A stretch of DNA of 64,000 nucleotides from Aliivibrio sifiae. Lineage in GTDB: Bacteria; Pseudomonadota; Gammaproteobacteria; Enterobacterales; Vibrionaceae. Where the stretch lies: assembly GCF_002954715.1 (NCBI RefSeq), contig NZ_MSCP01000004.1:1-64000 (forward strand), written 5' to 3'. Made by a program: the position numbers and the translations under genes. The notes below the pieces were generated by a model. It did no database searches, was not told the DNA's origin, and saw only the letters and a list, made by a program, of their open reading frames with translations. Position 1 is the first letter of the stretch. Each line of letters starts with the position of its first letter. This document shows positions 1 through 8,902 of the stretch, one piece after another.

Positions 1-241
1 TTTTGTGGTTTGTTTCAGCAGAAACAAAACCGGCTCAATGATTAATACTGATTGTTACATAAAAGTAATTTTGTGTAGTCACTCAGTTCATTGATTATTT
101 TGTTTGTCTTACTTCGAGAAGTAAGAGCAAACTAGTTGATTATCAACTCACAAGTGCCCACACAGATTGATTTGGTTAAATTGTTAAAGAGCGTTGTCTT
201 TCAACCACTTAGCGTTTCAGCTTCGTCGTTTCAGGCTGCGT
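1..241 (-). promoter_or_regulatory. rRNA operon leader with boxA antitermination site
   Basis: Read on the minus strand this is the transcribed leader that precedes a 16S rRNA gene lying off the left edge. The boxA element GCTCTTTAACAA is at 181-192 and is followed by the ATTTAACCAAATCAATCTGTGTG type of sequence usual in Vibrio rrn leaders. An 8-bp perfect stem with a four-base loop (9-16 with 21-28) lies nearer the 16S gene. BoxA is the known NusB/S10 antitermination signal. No part of the mature 16S sequence is visible. Confidence 0.85.
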
Positions 242-269
242 ATAATACCTAGCCAGACTTTTAAGTCAA
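242..269 (-). promoter_or_regulatory. rRNA promoter P2
   Basis: On the minus strand a TTGACT -35 (264-269) and a TATTAT -10 (242-247) are separated by 16 bases. It sits about 50 bases upstream of boxA and reads leftward out of the window, as the inner promoter of a tandem rrn pair. Confidence 0.8.
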
Positions 270-354
270 GGGTTATTTAAAACTAATTTTAAATACTCAA
301 AACTTAATGTTCTTCAGGGTTAAGCTATTACTTTTCCCTTGGGAACGGATGCGC

Positions 355-382
355 ATTATAGGGAGCTAAAAGTGTTTCGCAA
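355..382 (-). promoter_or_regulatory. rRNA promoter P1
   Basis: On the minus strand a TTGCGA -35 (377-382) and a perfect TATAAT -10 (355-360) have a 16-base spacer and a GCGC run just downstream of the -10, typical of stringently controlled promoters. The upstream side (383-440) is A/T-rich with T-tracts and could serve as an UP element and Fis-binding region. It is the outer promoter of the tandem pair. Confidence 0.8.
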
Positions 383-567
383 GTACTTTTTCAATATTCC
401 AATCTAAGTGATTATTTTCTACACAGATCACTTTTTTTCAAACAAAAGCCCTACAAGAAATGAACAATGGCTTAATTAGTTGGCAATTGATAAATAATAT
501 AAGTAGTATCAATGTGATTTTATTGTTAATTCATCACTTTCCATTTATTTATTAGACCTTACTTATC

Positions 568-1050
568 ATGAAATCTACTAACTCAAATATTATTATTATT
601 GCTATTGCTGCACTAGGTGCAGGTGCAATGTCGCTATTCCCAACGGTATCTCCCGCTTTTGCTTTCGCTTTTGGCGCAGTAATTACAGGTTTTACATTAT
701 TAACTATTAATAAAGCTCCAACTAAGCCAAGTACAAAGACATCTGTTGATGATACTCAAACAACAGATCAAGCAAGTACAACTCTTTATGTTGGTAATTT
801 GCCTTACCGTGCAAATGAATCAGATGTAAAAGATCTATTTGCTGAATTCGGTGATGTATTTGCCGTGCGTTTAATGAAAGACAAACGTACAGGTAAACGA
901 AGAGGCTTTGGTTTTGTTGTTGTTGCAAGTAAAGATGCGGATAACGTTATCGAAAACTTAAACAATAACGAATTTGATCAGCGTACACTTAAAGTTCGTA
1001 TTGCTAACGATCCTAAAACTTCGGGTAATCCAAATATTGAAGAGGACTAA
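568..1050 (+). CDS. Membrane-anchored RRM RNA-binding protein
   Basis: The protein has 160 aa. Residues 7-25 and 29-47 are hydrophobic and look like two membrane helices. A 25-residue Thr/Ser/Lys linker follows, then one complete RNA recognition motif with RNP2 LYVGNL at 73-78 and RNP1 KRRGFGFV at 110-117, and a short acidic tail. RRM proteins of this size bind single-stranded RNA and are often cold-induced, but a membrane tether is not usual for them. It is transcribed away from the rrn promoters, and its 3' end overlaps the convergent murI 3' end by 38 bases. The domain call is secure; the RNA target and the orientation in the membrane are unknown. Confidence 0.85.
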   Translation: MKSTNSNIIIIAIAALGAGAMSLFPTVSPAFAFAFGAVITGFTLLTINKAPTKPSTKTSVDDTQTTDQASTTLYVGNLPYRANESDVKDLFAEFGDVFAVRLMKDKRTGKRRGFGFVVVASKDADNVIENLNNNEFDQRTLKVRIANDPKTSGNPNIEED

Positions 1051-1801
1051 ATTCTAGTTCTCTAAATGTTTTATTTAGTGCCTCTTCATTCTTTGTAGGG
1101 GCACTACAATACACTTCTCCTTTCTGTTCACTTTGACCTCCCCTTTCTATCGTCCCTAATAACTGTGTCACTCTTCTTGCAATGGCTTCACCAGAGTCGA
1201 TAAGTAAAACGTTATTATTAAGTACTTTTTTAATTTCACTTTTTAAGAATGGGAAATGCGTGCAACCAAGAACGATAGTATCTACCGTCTCTTTCCATGG
1301 TAATAAAATTTCTTCTAGTTCTTTTAAATCTACGTTTTTTCCAATCATCTTCTCTTCTGCCATTTCAACTAAACGTGTTGAACCTAATAGTTGCACATCG
1401 GATATCGGAGCAAAAGATTTGATAAGATCATAAGTATAACTGCGCTTTACTGTCGCAGGGGTCGCTAGCAAACCAATTTTCTTAGATACCAACGCTGCAG
1501 GTTTAATCGCAGGGACAACACCAACAACAGGAATAGAAAGCTTTTCTCTAAGGGTAGGTAAAACAATTGTACTTGCGGTATTACACGCGATAACAACAAT
1601 ATCAATAGGAAAGAGGCTGCATAGTTGAGCTATTATGTGTGTTGTACGCTCTATCAATACAGATTCAGTTAACTCACCATATGGAAATGCTGCATTATCG
1701 AATGCGTAAATATATTTCTCTGAAGGTAATTGTTGTTGGATCTCTTTATATACAGATAACCCACCGACGCCTGAATCAAAAATTAAAATGTGTTTTGGCA
1801 T
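1013..1801 (-). CDS. murI: Glutamate racemase
   Basis: Interconverts L- and D-glutamate to supply D-Glu for peptidoglycan. The 262-aa protein begins [14 protein letters not shown], the family's N-terminal substrate loop. The two catalytic cysteines are Cys73 in ACNTAST and Cys180 in GCTHFP. A GTG four codons upstream is in frame, but the ATG at 1801 gives the usual N-terminus and has a GTGG Shine-Dalgarno 8 bases upstream. murI beside btuB and an rrn operon is the arrangement known from E. coli. Cytoplasmic. Confidence 0.95.
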   Translation of the reverse strand: MPKHILIFDSGVGGLSVYKEIQQQLPSEKYIYAFDNAAFPYGELTESVLIERTTHIIAQLCSLFPIDIVVIACNTASTIVLPTLREKLSIPVVGVVPAIKPAALVSKKIGLLATPATVKRSYTYDLIKSFAPISDVQLLGSTRLVEMAEEKMIGKNVDLKELEEILLPWKETVDTIVLGCTHFPFLKSEIKKVLNNNVLLIDSGEAIARRVTQLLGTIERGGQSEQKGEVYCSAPTKNEEALNKTFRELEFSPLQYLDYPKF

Positions 1802-1866
1802 AACTAAAACCACAGACTCTATTTAAATAGATATGAAAACTTAAGACGCTTATCATACCGCTTGCA

Positions 1867-2538
1867 CTATTTTTGTAAAATAGAAGCGCTATAGAGTAAA
1901 TGAGTAAAACGCTCTTGTTCATCAATCTTAAGATCAAATAATTTAATAGCCCCCTTAAAACAAGGCGCTTGGATAACTAAAGTATGAAACTCACCGTCCT
2001 CACCGCATGGGTCAACTTTCTCAGGTAATTCTATTAATAGCTCTTTGGTATATTCTTTACCGCAAAAATAGTTACTTAGCTGAGTACCATCTGTTGTAAC
2101 TAAAATTGTTTTGATCCCACACGAAATGATCTCATTTGCCAAATCATAGCTAGATTGACCAACAAGAGGAAAAACACATTCCCAACCCGCCTCTTCTATA
2201 TAGCTTTTTCGATACTCTACGATACCATTACAAAACATATCTCCAAAAGCTACAGCCTCAAACTCAATTCCGCACTCCTTTAGACCAGTTACAACTAAAC
2301 TTTGATATTCATTATTAGCAGGAAACACGGTAGGTAATTCAATCATAATTAATGGCAATCCCGCCAGTTCAGCTTGCATTTGAACAACAGATATAGGAGT
2401 TACTTGAAAAGGGACTTCATTTGCCACATGGGTTGTATACAAAGCCACTACTTCATATTTAGGATTATTAAGTAGACGAATAAGCGTAAGTGTTGAATCC
2501 TTCCCAGAAGACCAACTGATAATGACTTTCTTTTTCAT
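1867..2538 (-). CDS. DUF71/COG2102 PP-loop ATPase (diphthine-ammonia ligase-like), putative B12 salvage
   Basis: The 223-aa protein opens with the PP-loop SWSSGKDS at residues 8-15, the ATP-pyrophosphatase signature of the DUF71 family. Eukaryotic and archaeal members act in diphthamide synthesis, which bacteria lack. A bacterial subgroup has been predicted by comparative genomics to act in cobalamin salvage because it sits beside B12 transport genes. Here it lies 49 bases downstream of btuB on the same strand, which fits that subgroup. A terminator-like hairpin lies between the two genes, and the gene has its own GAGG Shine-Dalgarno. The substrate is unknown. Confidence 0.8.
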   Translation of the reverse strand: MKKKVIISWSSGKDSTLTLIRLLNNPKYEVVALYTTHVANEVPFQVTPISVVQMQAELAGLPLIMIELPTVFPANNEYQSLVVTGLKECGIEFEAVAFGDMFCNGIVEYRKSYIEEAGWECVFPLVGQSSYDLANEIISCGIKTILVTTDGTQLSNYFCGKEYTKELLIELPEKVDPCGEDGEFHTLVIQAPCFKGAIKLFDLKIDEQERFTHLLYSASILQK

Positions 2539-2557
2539 ATAAACCTCAGAAAAGAAA

Positions 2558-2579
2558 AAACCGCCGATGAAGGCGGTTT
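2558..2579 (-). terminator. Hairpin terminator between btuB and the DUF71 gene
   Basis: An eight-base perfect stem AAACCGCC/GGCGGTTT with a six-base loop is followed on the minus strand by TTTCTTTT. It sits 8 bases after the btuB stop and about 20 bases before the next start, so it would end or attenuate btuB transcription before the DUF71 gene. Confidence 0.75.
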
Positions 2580-2587
2580 AGAGAAAA

Positions 2588-4441
2588 TTAAAATTGATAA
2601 TCTAAGCTAACATAATATGAGCGCTCTGCAGGTTTATAACCACCAGCCGTTTCATATTCTTCATCCAGTAAATTTTCAACTCGACCACGGACAGCCAACT
2701 CTTCAGTAAGCCAATAAGCTCCTGCAATGGTCCATAAAGAATAAGGGGCTAAGTAGTTCGTAGTCGTACCAGGAGCTGAAGGTAGATCTGAACGCTTTCC
2801 TGTATAGATATAAGAGAGATTCATATCTAAATCTCCAAAACTAACATTACTAACCCATTTATAGTTTTGCTTAGCTCTTCTTGCTAATTGCTGACCTTGT
2901 GTATCTTCATGATCTTTATATTCAGCAACGACAGTGTGTGAAACAATACCAGTATCAAATAACAATTCTAACTCAGCACCTTTGATCTCAGCATCAACAT
3001 TAGCACTATAGCCTTGGTGATTTGGTGCGTCATAATAAATAATTAAATTGTCGACTTTATTTTTATATAAAGATAAATTTACGTTAACAATTTCATATTC
3101 TGCAGTGACGCCAATATCAATATTCTTCGATGTTTCAGGCTCTAAATCAGGTTCTGTTGATAAATCATAGAAAGATGGAGCTTTAAAGGCAGTATTATAG
3201 GCACTACGTATTTTATAAATATCATTAATTTGATAGCTCGCACCGACACCCCATGTCGTGTATTCATCATATTTATCATGTTTATCAAATCGAGTATTCC
3301 CCTCTAGAGTCAATTGCTCTAGTCGGTACGTTGTTCCTAAATAGATACCTGTAGATGTTCTACTTTCACCTTCATCAATAATAACTTTATTAGACCAATC
3401 TGTAATATCAGCTTTTACTCGCTCATTACTCCAATCAATACCTCCATTAATGGACCATGAATCCATTAGCTTATACTGATTTGTCCATTGAGCATTAAGT
3501 TGATCTATTTTCTGTTCTGAATCTAAAGAACCATTTTCAAGATATTCTAAATTTTGATTATCTTGATAATTAAGACTTAAGTCAGATGATAAGTTATCTT
3601 TATGGAAAGATGCTTTTGTTGAATAAGTTATCGATTCAGACTCTGATTGAGATTTAGTGTTGGTATAATGATTATATTCAGAAGTACTATTGAACCATCT
3701 AACACCAGTAAAAAGACTTAAATAAGATGAAATCTGGTGCTCATAATTAAGCATAAATTGGCTATTATCAAAACCATGTTTATCGCCATCATTTTTGCCC
3801 GGTTGAGGGTTTACGTTATACCCTTCAGTCTGAGTAAATCCGGCAGCCATTTTGAGATGCCCATTTTCTCCAACTTTTGTGTTTGCTGCAAAGTTGCCTT
3901 CTTTGTATTTATTACTACCAACTCCAATCGTTGCTGATTTTGATTCATCATTTTGAGAAGTTCTTGTTATTATATTAATAACCCCCCCAACCGCATCAGA
4001 ACCATACATAACTGCACCGGAACCTCGAATAATTTCAATTCTTTCGATCTGGTTTACAGGGATTTTATTTATATTCATCCCACTTTTAATCGAGCTATTC
4101 ATTTTAAAACCATCGATTAAAACAAGAACATGGTCGGAGTTGGTTCCTCTCATAAAAATTGACGCATTTTGACCGATGCCACCATTATTAGCGACTTCTA
4201 TTCCTGGTTGTAACCTTAAAATATCTGTAATTGTTTTTGCTTGAATTTGAACAATTTCTTCTTTTGTAACGACACTCATAGGCGCAATCACATCTTTCGC
4301 TGATTGTTCAAATCGATTAGCAGTGACAACCATTGTTTCATCGGTTTCAATTGTAGTGTTTTGAGCAAATACAGGAGAAGTATAGGCGTGAGAAAGCAGC
4401 GACACTATTGCAGTCGCAAGGGCAGTTTTTTTCATTTCCAT
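2588..4441 (-). CDS. btuB: Vitamin B12 TonB-dependent outer-membrane receptor
   Basis: The 617-aa outer-membrane receptor takes up cobalamin with TonB energy. It has a signal peptide ending near FAQ, a TonB box (ETMVVTANR, about residues 35-43), a plug domain with GSGAVMYGSDAVGGVINI-type sequence, and a beta-barrel ending in the C-terminal Phe typical of outer-membrane proteins. The length matches E. coli BtuB (614 aa). The ATG at 4441 or the one two codons later could be the start; both follow an AGGA. A cobalamin riboswitch in the leader controls it. Confidence 0.93.
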   Translation of the reverse strand: MEMKKTALATAIVSLLSHAYTSPVFAQNTTIETDETMVVTANRFEQSAKDVIAPMSVVTKEEIVQIQAKTITDILRLQPGIEVANNGGIGQNASIFMRGTNSDHVLVLIDGFKMNSSIKSGMNINKIPVNQIERIEIIRGSGAVMYGSDAVGGVINIITRTSQNDESKSATIGVGSNKYKEGNFAANTKVGENGHLKMAAGFTQTEGYNVNPQPGKNDGDKHGFDNSQFMLNYEHQISSYLSLFTGVRWFNSTSEYNHYTNTKSQSESESITYSTKASFHKDNLSSDLSLNYQDNQNLEYLENGSLDSEQKIDQLNAQWTNQYKLMDSWSINGGIDWSNERVKADITDWSNKVIIDEGESRTSTGIYLGTTYRLEQLTLEGNTRFDKHDKYDEYTTWGVGASYQINDIYKIRSAYNTAFKAPSFYDLSTEPDLEPETSKNIDIGVTAEYEIVNVNLSLYKNKVDNLIIYYDAPNHQGYSANVDAEIKGAELELLFDTGIVSHTVVAEYKDHEDTQGQQLARRAKQNYKWVSNVSFGDLDMNLSYIYTGKRSDLPSAPGTTTNYLAPYSLWTIAGAYWLTEELAVRGRVENLLDEEYETAGGYKPAERSYYVSLDYQF

Positions 4442-4494
4442 TGTTTCCTAAAATCGCGTTAAGTCCATATAGCAATGCATAATGCATTACTTAT

Positions 4495-4697
4495 TGTTGG
4501 CCGGTATTCGGACTTGAGAGCAGTTAACCTACGGTACTCACTTCCCATCATTTTTCTCGATATCCTTTCCATACAGAAAAATAACAGTGTGAATAATAGT
4601 TGTACCTTCGTTCTCTCTTACCGCTGCGCGTCAGTTCTGGATTTTCACCAGATTCCCTTTTCAGGCTATTATCAAAAATGAAAATAGCGCACCAACA
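4495..4697 (-). promoter_or_regulatory. Cobalamin riboswitch (AdoCbl class) upstream of btuB
   Basis: On the minus strand the leader carries the conserved cobalamin elements in order: AAAAGGGAA, CTGGTGAAAATCCAG, the B12-box region ACTGACGCGCAGCGGTAA, and a closing AAGTCCGAATACCGGCC. A P1 stem pairs TGTTGG (4692-4697 on the minus strand) with CCAACA (4495-4500). The btuB start is 54 bases downstream. No strong terminator follows the aptamer, so control by blocking the ribosome-binding site is likelier than termination; that part is inferred. Confidence 0.92.
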
Positions 4698-4859
4698 TGG
4701 CCGGAATAGTAATGGCGTACGTTATATTTGTCTAGGTTTATGCGCTTAATATCACAGCACAAATCCAATTAGTTTCGACCAATCACACACAAATACTGGA
4801 CAACAGATCTCTATCGCATAAAATCGGCGCTCTTATTTTGAGCAGCGCGAGGCAAGACA

Positions 4860-5966
4860 ATGACACAATCCGTCATGAACCCAGAAAATTATCAAGTACA
4901 GTTAGATGAAAAAGCAGAAACACTGTCTGCTCTATTTTCTGAATTTGACGTTCCAGAATTGGAAGTCTTTTCTTCTCCTGCTGAAAACTACCGTATGCGT
5001 GCAGAATTTCGAGTTTGGCATGAAGGTGACGATATGTATTACGTCATGTTCGATCAAAAAACTAAAGAAAAATACCGTGTAGATTATTTCTTACCAGCCA
5101 CTCGTCTTATTAATGACTTAATGCCGCTGCTTGCTGAAGCCGTAAAAGAAAGTAAAACACTGCGCTATAAGATGTTCCAAGTCGATTTCTTATCAACACT
5201 AAGCGGTGAGATCTTAGTATCTATGCTTTATCACCGTCAGTTAGATGATGCATGGAAAGAAGAAGCTGCTGCATTAAAACAACGCTTGAATGATGAAGGA
5301 TTCAATTTAAATCTTATTGGTCGCGCTCGTAAAATGAAAATCGTTCTAGACCAAGAATTCGTTATTGAAAAATTGAAAGTTAATGATGATATTTTGACTT
5401 ATAAACAAGTTGAAAATAGCTTTACACAACCGAACGGTATCGTTGCTCAAAAGATGTTGGAATGGGCCGTAGATTGTACTCAAAACAGCCAAGGAGACTT
5501 ACTAGAGCTTTATTGTGGTAATGGTAACTTCTCTTTAGCATTAGCTAAAAACTTTGATCGTGTACTTGCTACAGAGCTTGCAAAGCCTTCTGTAGACTCA
5601 GCTCAATATAATATAGCTGCCAATAATATTGATAATGTGCAAATTATTCGTATGTCAGCAGAAGATTTTACTGATGCAATGGAAGGTAAACGCGAATTCA
5701 GACGCTTAAAAGATCAAAATGTTGATCTGAAAAGCTATAACTGCAATACCATTTTTGTCGATCCACCACGCTCAGGTATGGATGAAGGCACTTGTAAAAT
5801 GGTTCAAGGTTACGAGCGTATAATGTATATCTCTTGCAACCCTGACACATTAAAGGAAAACCTTGAGATATTAAGCAAAACACACAACATCACTCGCTTT
5901 GCTCTTTTTGACCAGTTCCCATATACACATCATATGGAGGCAGGTGTTTTCTTAGAAAGAAAATAA
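4860..5966 (+). CDS. trmA: tRNA (uracil-5-)-methyltransferase (m5U54)
   Basis: The 368-aa SAM-dependent enzyme methylates U54 in the T-loop of tRNAs. The SAM-binding motif [16 protein letters not shown], the catalytic stretch [10 protein letters not shown], nucleophile Cys326 in ISCNPDTL and a C-terminal [10 protein letters not shown] with the conserved Glu are all present. There is no N-terminal TRAM domain or iron-sulfur cysteine set, which separates TrmA from RlmC/RlmD. It diverges from btuB, as in E. coli. A GAGG lies about 7 bases before the ATG. Confidence 0.95.
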   Translation: MTQSVMNPENYQVQLDEKAETLSALFSEFDVPELEVFSSPAENYRMRAEFRVWHEGDDMYYVMFDQKTKEKYRVDYFLPATRLINDLMPLLAEAVKESKTLRYKMFQVDFLSTLSGEILVSMLYHRQLDDAWKEEAAALKQRLNDEGFNLNLIGRARKMKIVLDQEFVIEKLKVNDDILTYKQVENSFTQPNGIVAQKMLEWAVDCTQNSQGDLLELYCGNGNFSLALAKNFDRVLATELAKPSVDSAQYNIAANNIDNVQIIRMSAEDFTDAMEGKREFRRLKDQNVDLKSYNCNTIFVDPPRSGMDEGTCKMVQGYERIMYISCNPDTLKENLEILSKTHNITRFALFDQFPYTHHMEAGVFLERK

Positions 5967-5985
5967 CTCTAAACGTTTAAAAATA

Positions 5986-6020
5986 AAAAGGCTCAGAACA
6001 TTATATCCTGAGCCTTTTCT
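5986..6020. terminator. Bidirectional terminator between trmA and yijD
   Basis: An 11-base perfect stem AAAAGGCTCAG/CTGAGCCTTTT (5986-5996 with 6008-6018) is flanked by A and T tracts on both sides. It lies between two convergent genes and can serve both. Confidence 0.85.
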
Positions 6021-6067
6021 TTGAATTCTAATATTAATTCATTTCATATTTATCAAAATACGAGTAA

Positions 6068-6442
6068 TTAAAGTTCTGTCACTTCTTCTTTCTTTTTCAA
6101 GACACCCATCTTCACACCAATCCAAAGCAACAAGCCTAATGCCACCATAATTGAGAAGAAGTTTGAACCAATTTCAGGATACTGTGCTTTGACGAAAGCA
6201 GAATGACCGAATAAACCAACAAAAAAACAAGCGACAGCAACAAGAGAAGTATCGTCATTTGCAGGCTGGCGTAAATATTCTTGATACAAACCTTGAGCAG
6301 CTAGAACCAATGCGATGATTGGAAAGATTGAAAATGCGACTTCTGTCACCGTAAAACCAACCCAAACGGCATTCAAACAAAGACCTGTCACCACGGATAG
6401 CGCTAATGTTTTGCGTTCATTTCTACTATTTTCATGTGTCAT
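6068..6442 (-). CDS. yijD: YijD family inner-membrane protein (DUF1422)
   Basis: A 124-aa hydrophobic protein with about four membrane helices and the family's FPII(A/S)LVL and YPEIGSNFF segments, as in E. coli YijD. Its function is unknown. I start it at the ATG at 6442, which has a strong AAGGTGG 5 bases upstream; a longer reading begins at 6481. It is cotranscribed with fabR, the same pairing as in E. coli, with 51 bases between them. Confidence 0.87.
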   Translation of the reverse strand: MTHENSRNERKTLALSVVTGLCLNAVWVGFTVTEVAFSIFPIIALVLAAQGLYQEYLRQPANDDTSLVAVACFFVGLFGHSAFVKAQYPEIGSNFFSIMVALGLLLWIGVKMGVLKKKEEVTEL

Positions 6443-6493
6443 GTTTACCACCTTGTATAGACATTGGTTCACTGCGACCAATGCATCTAAATT

Positions 6494-7183
6494 CTATTTC
6501 TCATTTTCTTTCCGATACCAATAAGCACCTTTAGATAGCATGCGTAATTGAAATATTAATCGTCGAGAAAGCTCTTCTCTATGTGGGGAATCAAGATCCA
6601 AAGCTTCTGCCCCTGAACTAAATACTAAGGTTACTGATGCCTCAGCTTGAACCGATGCTTCCTCACGAGCAACACCTGTTGTGGCAATTAAATATTCAGT
6701 AAGTTCCGCAACGAAATGTTGAATTTCTCTTGCTACTGCTGCTCGGAATGCAGGTGACGTACCTGAACGCTCACGTAATAGCAGTCGAAATACATTCGGA
6801 CTTCCCTCAATAAACTCCATGAAGGTTTCAACTGATGTCCGTATTACACTTCCTTCAACCACAATACGTTGTCTAGCCTGGCGCATTAATTGGCGTAAAA
6901 TTAAGCCACCTTCATCAACTAAAGTTAAGCCAAGTTCGTCCATATCTTTAAAATGACGATAAAATGAGGTTGGCGCAATACCAGCCTCTCTGGTCACTTC
7001 GCGTAGGCTTAAACTCGTAAAACCTCTTTCGGCACATAGTAGGCAGAAAGCTGCATCAATAATGGTTCTGCGTGTTCTTTCTTTTTGTTGTGCTCTCACA
7101 CCTTTGGTACTTACTGGTCGCTTTACTTCTGATACTGCATTGAGATCATCCGCTTCAAATTCAGGATACATATTCTTTACCAT
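6494..7183 (-). CDS. fabR: TetR-family repressor of unsaturated fatty-acid synthesis
   Basis: FabR binds DNA when loaded with unsaturated acyl thioesters and represses fabB and fabA. The N-terminal TetR helix-turn-helix is clear ([21 protein letters not shown]), followed by the FabR-specific [12 protein letters not shown] and [26 protein letters not shown], nearly identical to the E. coli protein. The start is uncertain: GTG at 7192, ATG at 7183 or ATG at 7171, none with a good Shine-Dalgarno. It is divergent from sthA across a 220-base gap. Confidence 0.93.
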   Translation of the reverse strand: MVKNMYPEFEADDLNAVSEVKRPVSTKGVRAQQKERTRRTIIDAAFCLLCAERGFTSLSLREVTREAGIAPTSFYRHFKDMDELGLTLVDEGGLILRQLMRQARQRIVVEGSVIRTSVETFMEFIEGSPNVFRLLLRERSGTSPAFRAAVAREIQHFVAELTEYLIATTGVAREEASVQAEASVTLVFSSGAEALDLDSPHREELSRRLIFQLRMLSKGAYWYRKENEK

Positions 7184-7404
7184 ATATTTCACAATTTAAT
7201 TAAATGGGTATCACAAACTTTCGCTAACTCACATTATGAATTTCTATCGAGCGATGTAAATAATGAAATCCATAATCACCTAGATTTCCATAAACAACGT
7301 GATCCTCTCCACTCTATCTTACTCACTTGATTTACCAAACGAATGAAAAGGTTAATATAGTTAGCTAGCAATGTTGCGAGATTGATAATAATAAGGCGCC
7401 AATA

Positions 7405-8820
7405 ATGACTAACTCGACCCCTACACATTCAACCCACTTTGATGCCATCGTAATAGGGAGTGGTCCAGGGGGAGAAGGAGCGGCAATGGGGTTGACCAAA
7501 GCAAACCTAAATGTGGCCATTATTGAAAGAGAACCAAGTGTTGGTGGCGGTTGTACTCACTGGGGAACCATTCCATCAAAAGCACTGCGTCATGCTGTTA
7601 GCCGTATTATCGAATTTAACTCCAATCCTCTTTACTGTAAGAATAATACCAGTCTTCATTCTACTTTTTCGGATATTTTAGGGCATGCGAAAAGTGTTAT
7701 CGATAAACAAACAAGAATGAGGCAAGGATTTTATGATCGAAACCAATGCTCACTCATTTTTGGTGAAGCCAGTTTTGTCGAAAAAAATACGATTGCAGTG
7801 ACCGCAAAAGATGGTTCGATAGAAACTTATACCGCAGATAGGTTCATTATTGCAACAGGCTCTCGTCCCTACCGCCCAGCCGGTGTAAACTTCAACCATA
7901 GCCGTGTTTATGATAGTGACTCAATTTTGTCATTAAAGCATGACCCGCGCCATATCATTATTTATGGAGCAGGCGTTATTGGTAGTGAATACGCGTCGAT
8001 CTTTAGAGGATTAGGAGTGAAAGTTGACTTAGTAAATACTCGCGATCGTTTGCTCTCCTTTTTAGACAATGAAATGTCTGATGCCCTCTCTTATCACTTT
8101 TGGAATAGCGGGATTGTTACCCGTAATGATGAAACCTTTGAAAAGATTGAAGCCAGTGATGACGGCATAGTGATGCACCTTGAGTCTGGTAAAAAAATGA
8201 AAGCCGACTGCATCTTATTTGCCAATGGTAGAACGGGAAATACGGACAAATTAAACCTATCAGCAGTTGGACTCGAAGCTGACTCGCGTGGGCAACTTAA
8301 AGTCAATGGCAGCTACCAAACCCCTGTCGAACACATCTATGCTGTTGGTGATGTTATTGGCTACCCTAGCCTTGCGAGTGCCGCCTATGATCAAGGTCGC
8401 TTTACTGCTCAAGCGATTACCAAAGGAAAAGCGGAGGCTCAATTGATTGATCATATTCCTACTGGTATTTATACCATTCCTGAAATTAGTTCAGTTGGGA
8501 AAACAGAACAAGAACTAACCGCTGCAAAAGTACCTTATGAAGTAGGAAGAGCATCATTCAAGCATTTAGCTCGCGCTCAAATTGCAGGAATGGATATTGG
8601 CAGTTTAAAAATTCTTTTCCATCGTGAAACCAAAGAAATTTTAGGTATACATTGCTTTGGTGAGCGTGCTGCTGAAATCATTCATATCGGTCAAGCCATT
8701 ATGGAACAAAAAGGCGAAGCCAACACTATTGAGTATTTTGTTAATACCACATTCAACTATCCCACAATGGCTGAAGCCTATCGTGTTGCCGCTCTAAATG
8801 GATTAAACCGACTCTTTTAA
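7405..8820 (+). CDS. sthA: Soluble pyridine nucleotide transhydrogenase
   Basis: This FAD enzyme of 471 aa passes hydride between NADPH and NAD+ without energy coupling. It has the flavin disulfide-reductase fold: FAD motif [15 protein letters not shown](P) motif [13 protein letters not shown] and FAD motif [11 protein letters not shown]. The redox site reads [10 protein letters not shown], so Cys50 is kept but the second cysteine is Thr55, the hallmark of SthA against true disulfide reductases. An AAGGCG sits 6 bases before the ATG. fabR next to sthA is the E. coli order. Confidence 0.95.
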   Translation: MTNSTPTHSTHFDAIVIGSGPGGEGAAMGLTKANLNVAIIEREPSVGGGCTHWGTIPSKALRHAVSRIIEFNSNPLYCKNNTSLHSTFSDILGHAKSVIDKQTRMRQGFYDRNQCSLIFGEASFVEKNTIAVTAKDGSIETYTADRFIIATGSRPYRPAGVNFNHSRVYDSDSILSLKHDPRHIIIYGAGVIGSEYASIFRGLGVKVDLVNTRDRLLSFLDNEMSDALSYHFWNSGIVTRNDETFEKIEASDDGIVMHLESGKKMKADCILFANGRTGNTDKLNLSAVGLEADSRGQLKVNGSYQTPVEHIYAVGDVIGYPSLASAAYDQGRFTAQAITKGKAEAQLIDHIPTGIYTIPEISSVGKTEQELTAAKVPYEVGRASFKHLARAQIAGMDIGSLKILFHRETKEILGIHCFGERAAEIIHIGQAIMEQKGEANTIEYFVNTTFNYPTMAEAYRVAALNGLNRLF

Positions 8821-8839
8821 ACCAAAAGAAGAGAGTAAT

Positions 8840-8871
8840 AAAAAGGGATTAGCATGACTTAATTCCTTTTT
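8840..8871. terminator. Probable bidirectional terminator sthA/dinF
   Basis: The stem AAAAAGGGATT/AATTCCTTTTT has one mismatch and a ten-base loop, and lies between two convergent genes. It is A/T-rich and weaker than the other terminators here. Confidence 0.55.
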
Positions 8872-8902
8872 ATTTAACTATCAAACAAATAGAGTAGTTG
8901 GC

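Noticed and set aside
4475-4681. 68-codon plus-strand frame upstream of trmA
   Set aside because: It is the complement of the conserved cobalamin riboswitch and has no ribosome site; the RNA element explains the sequence.
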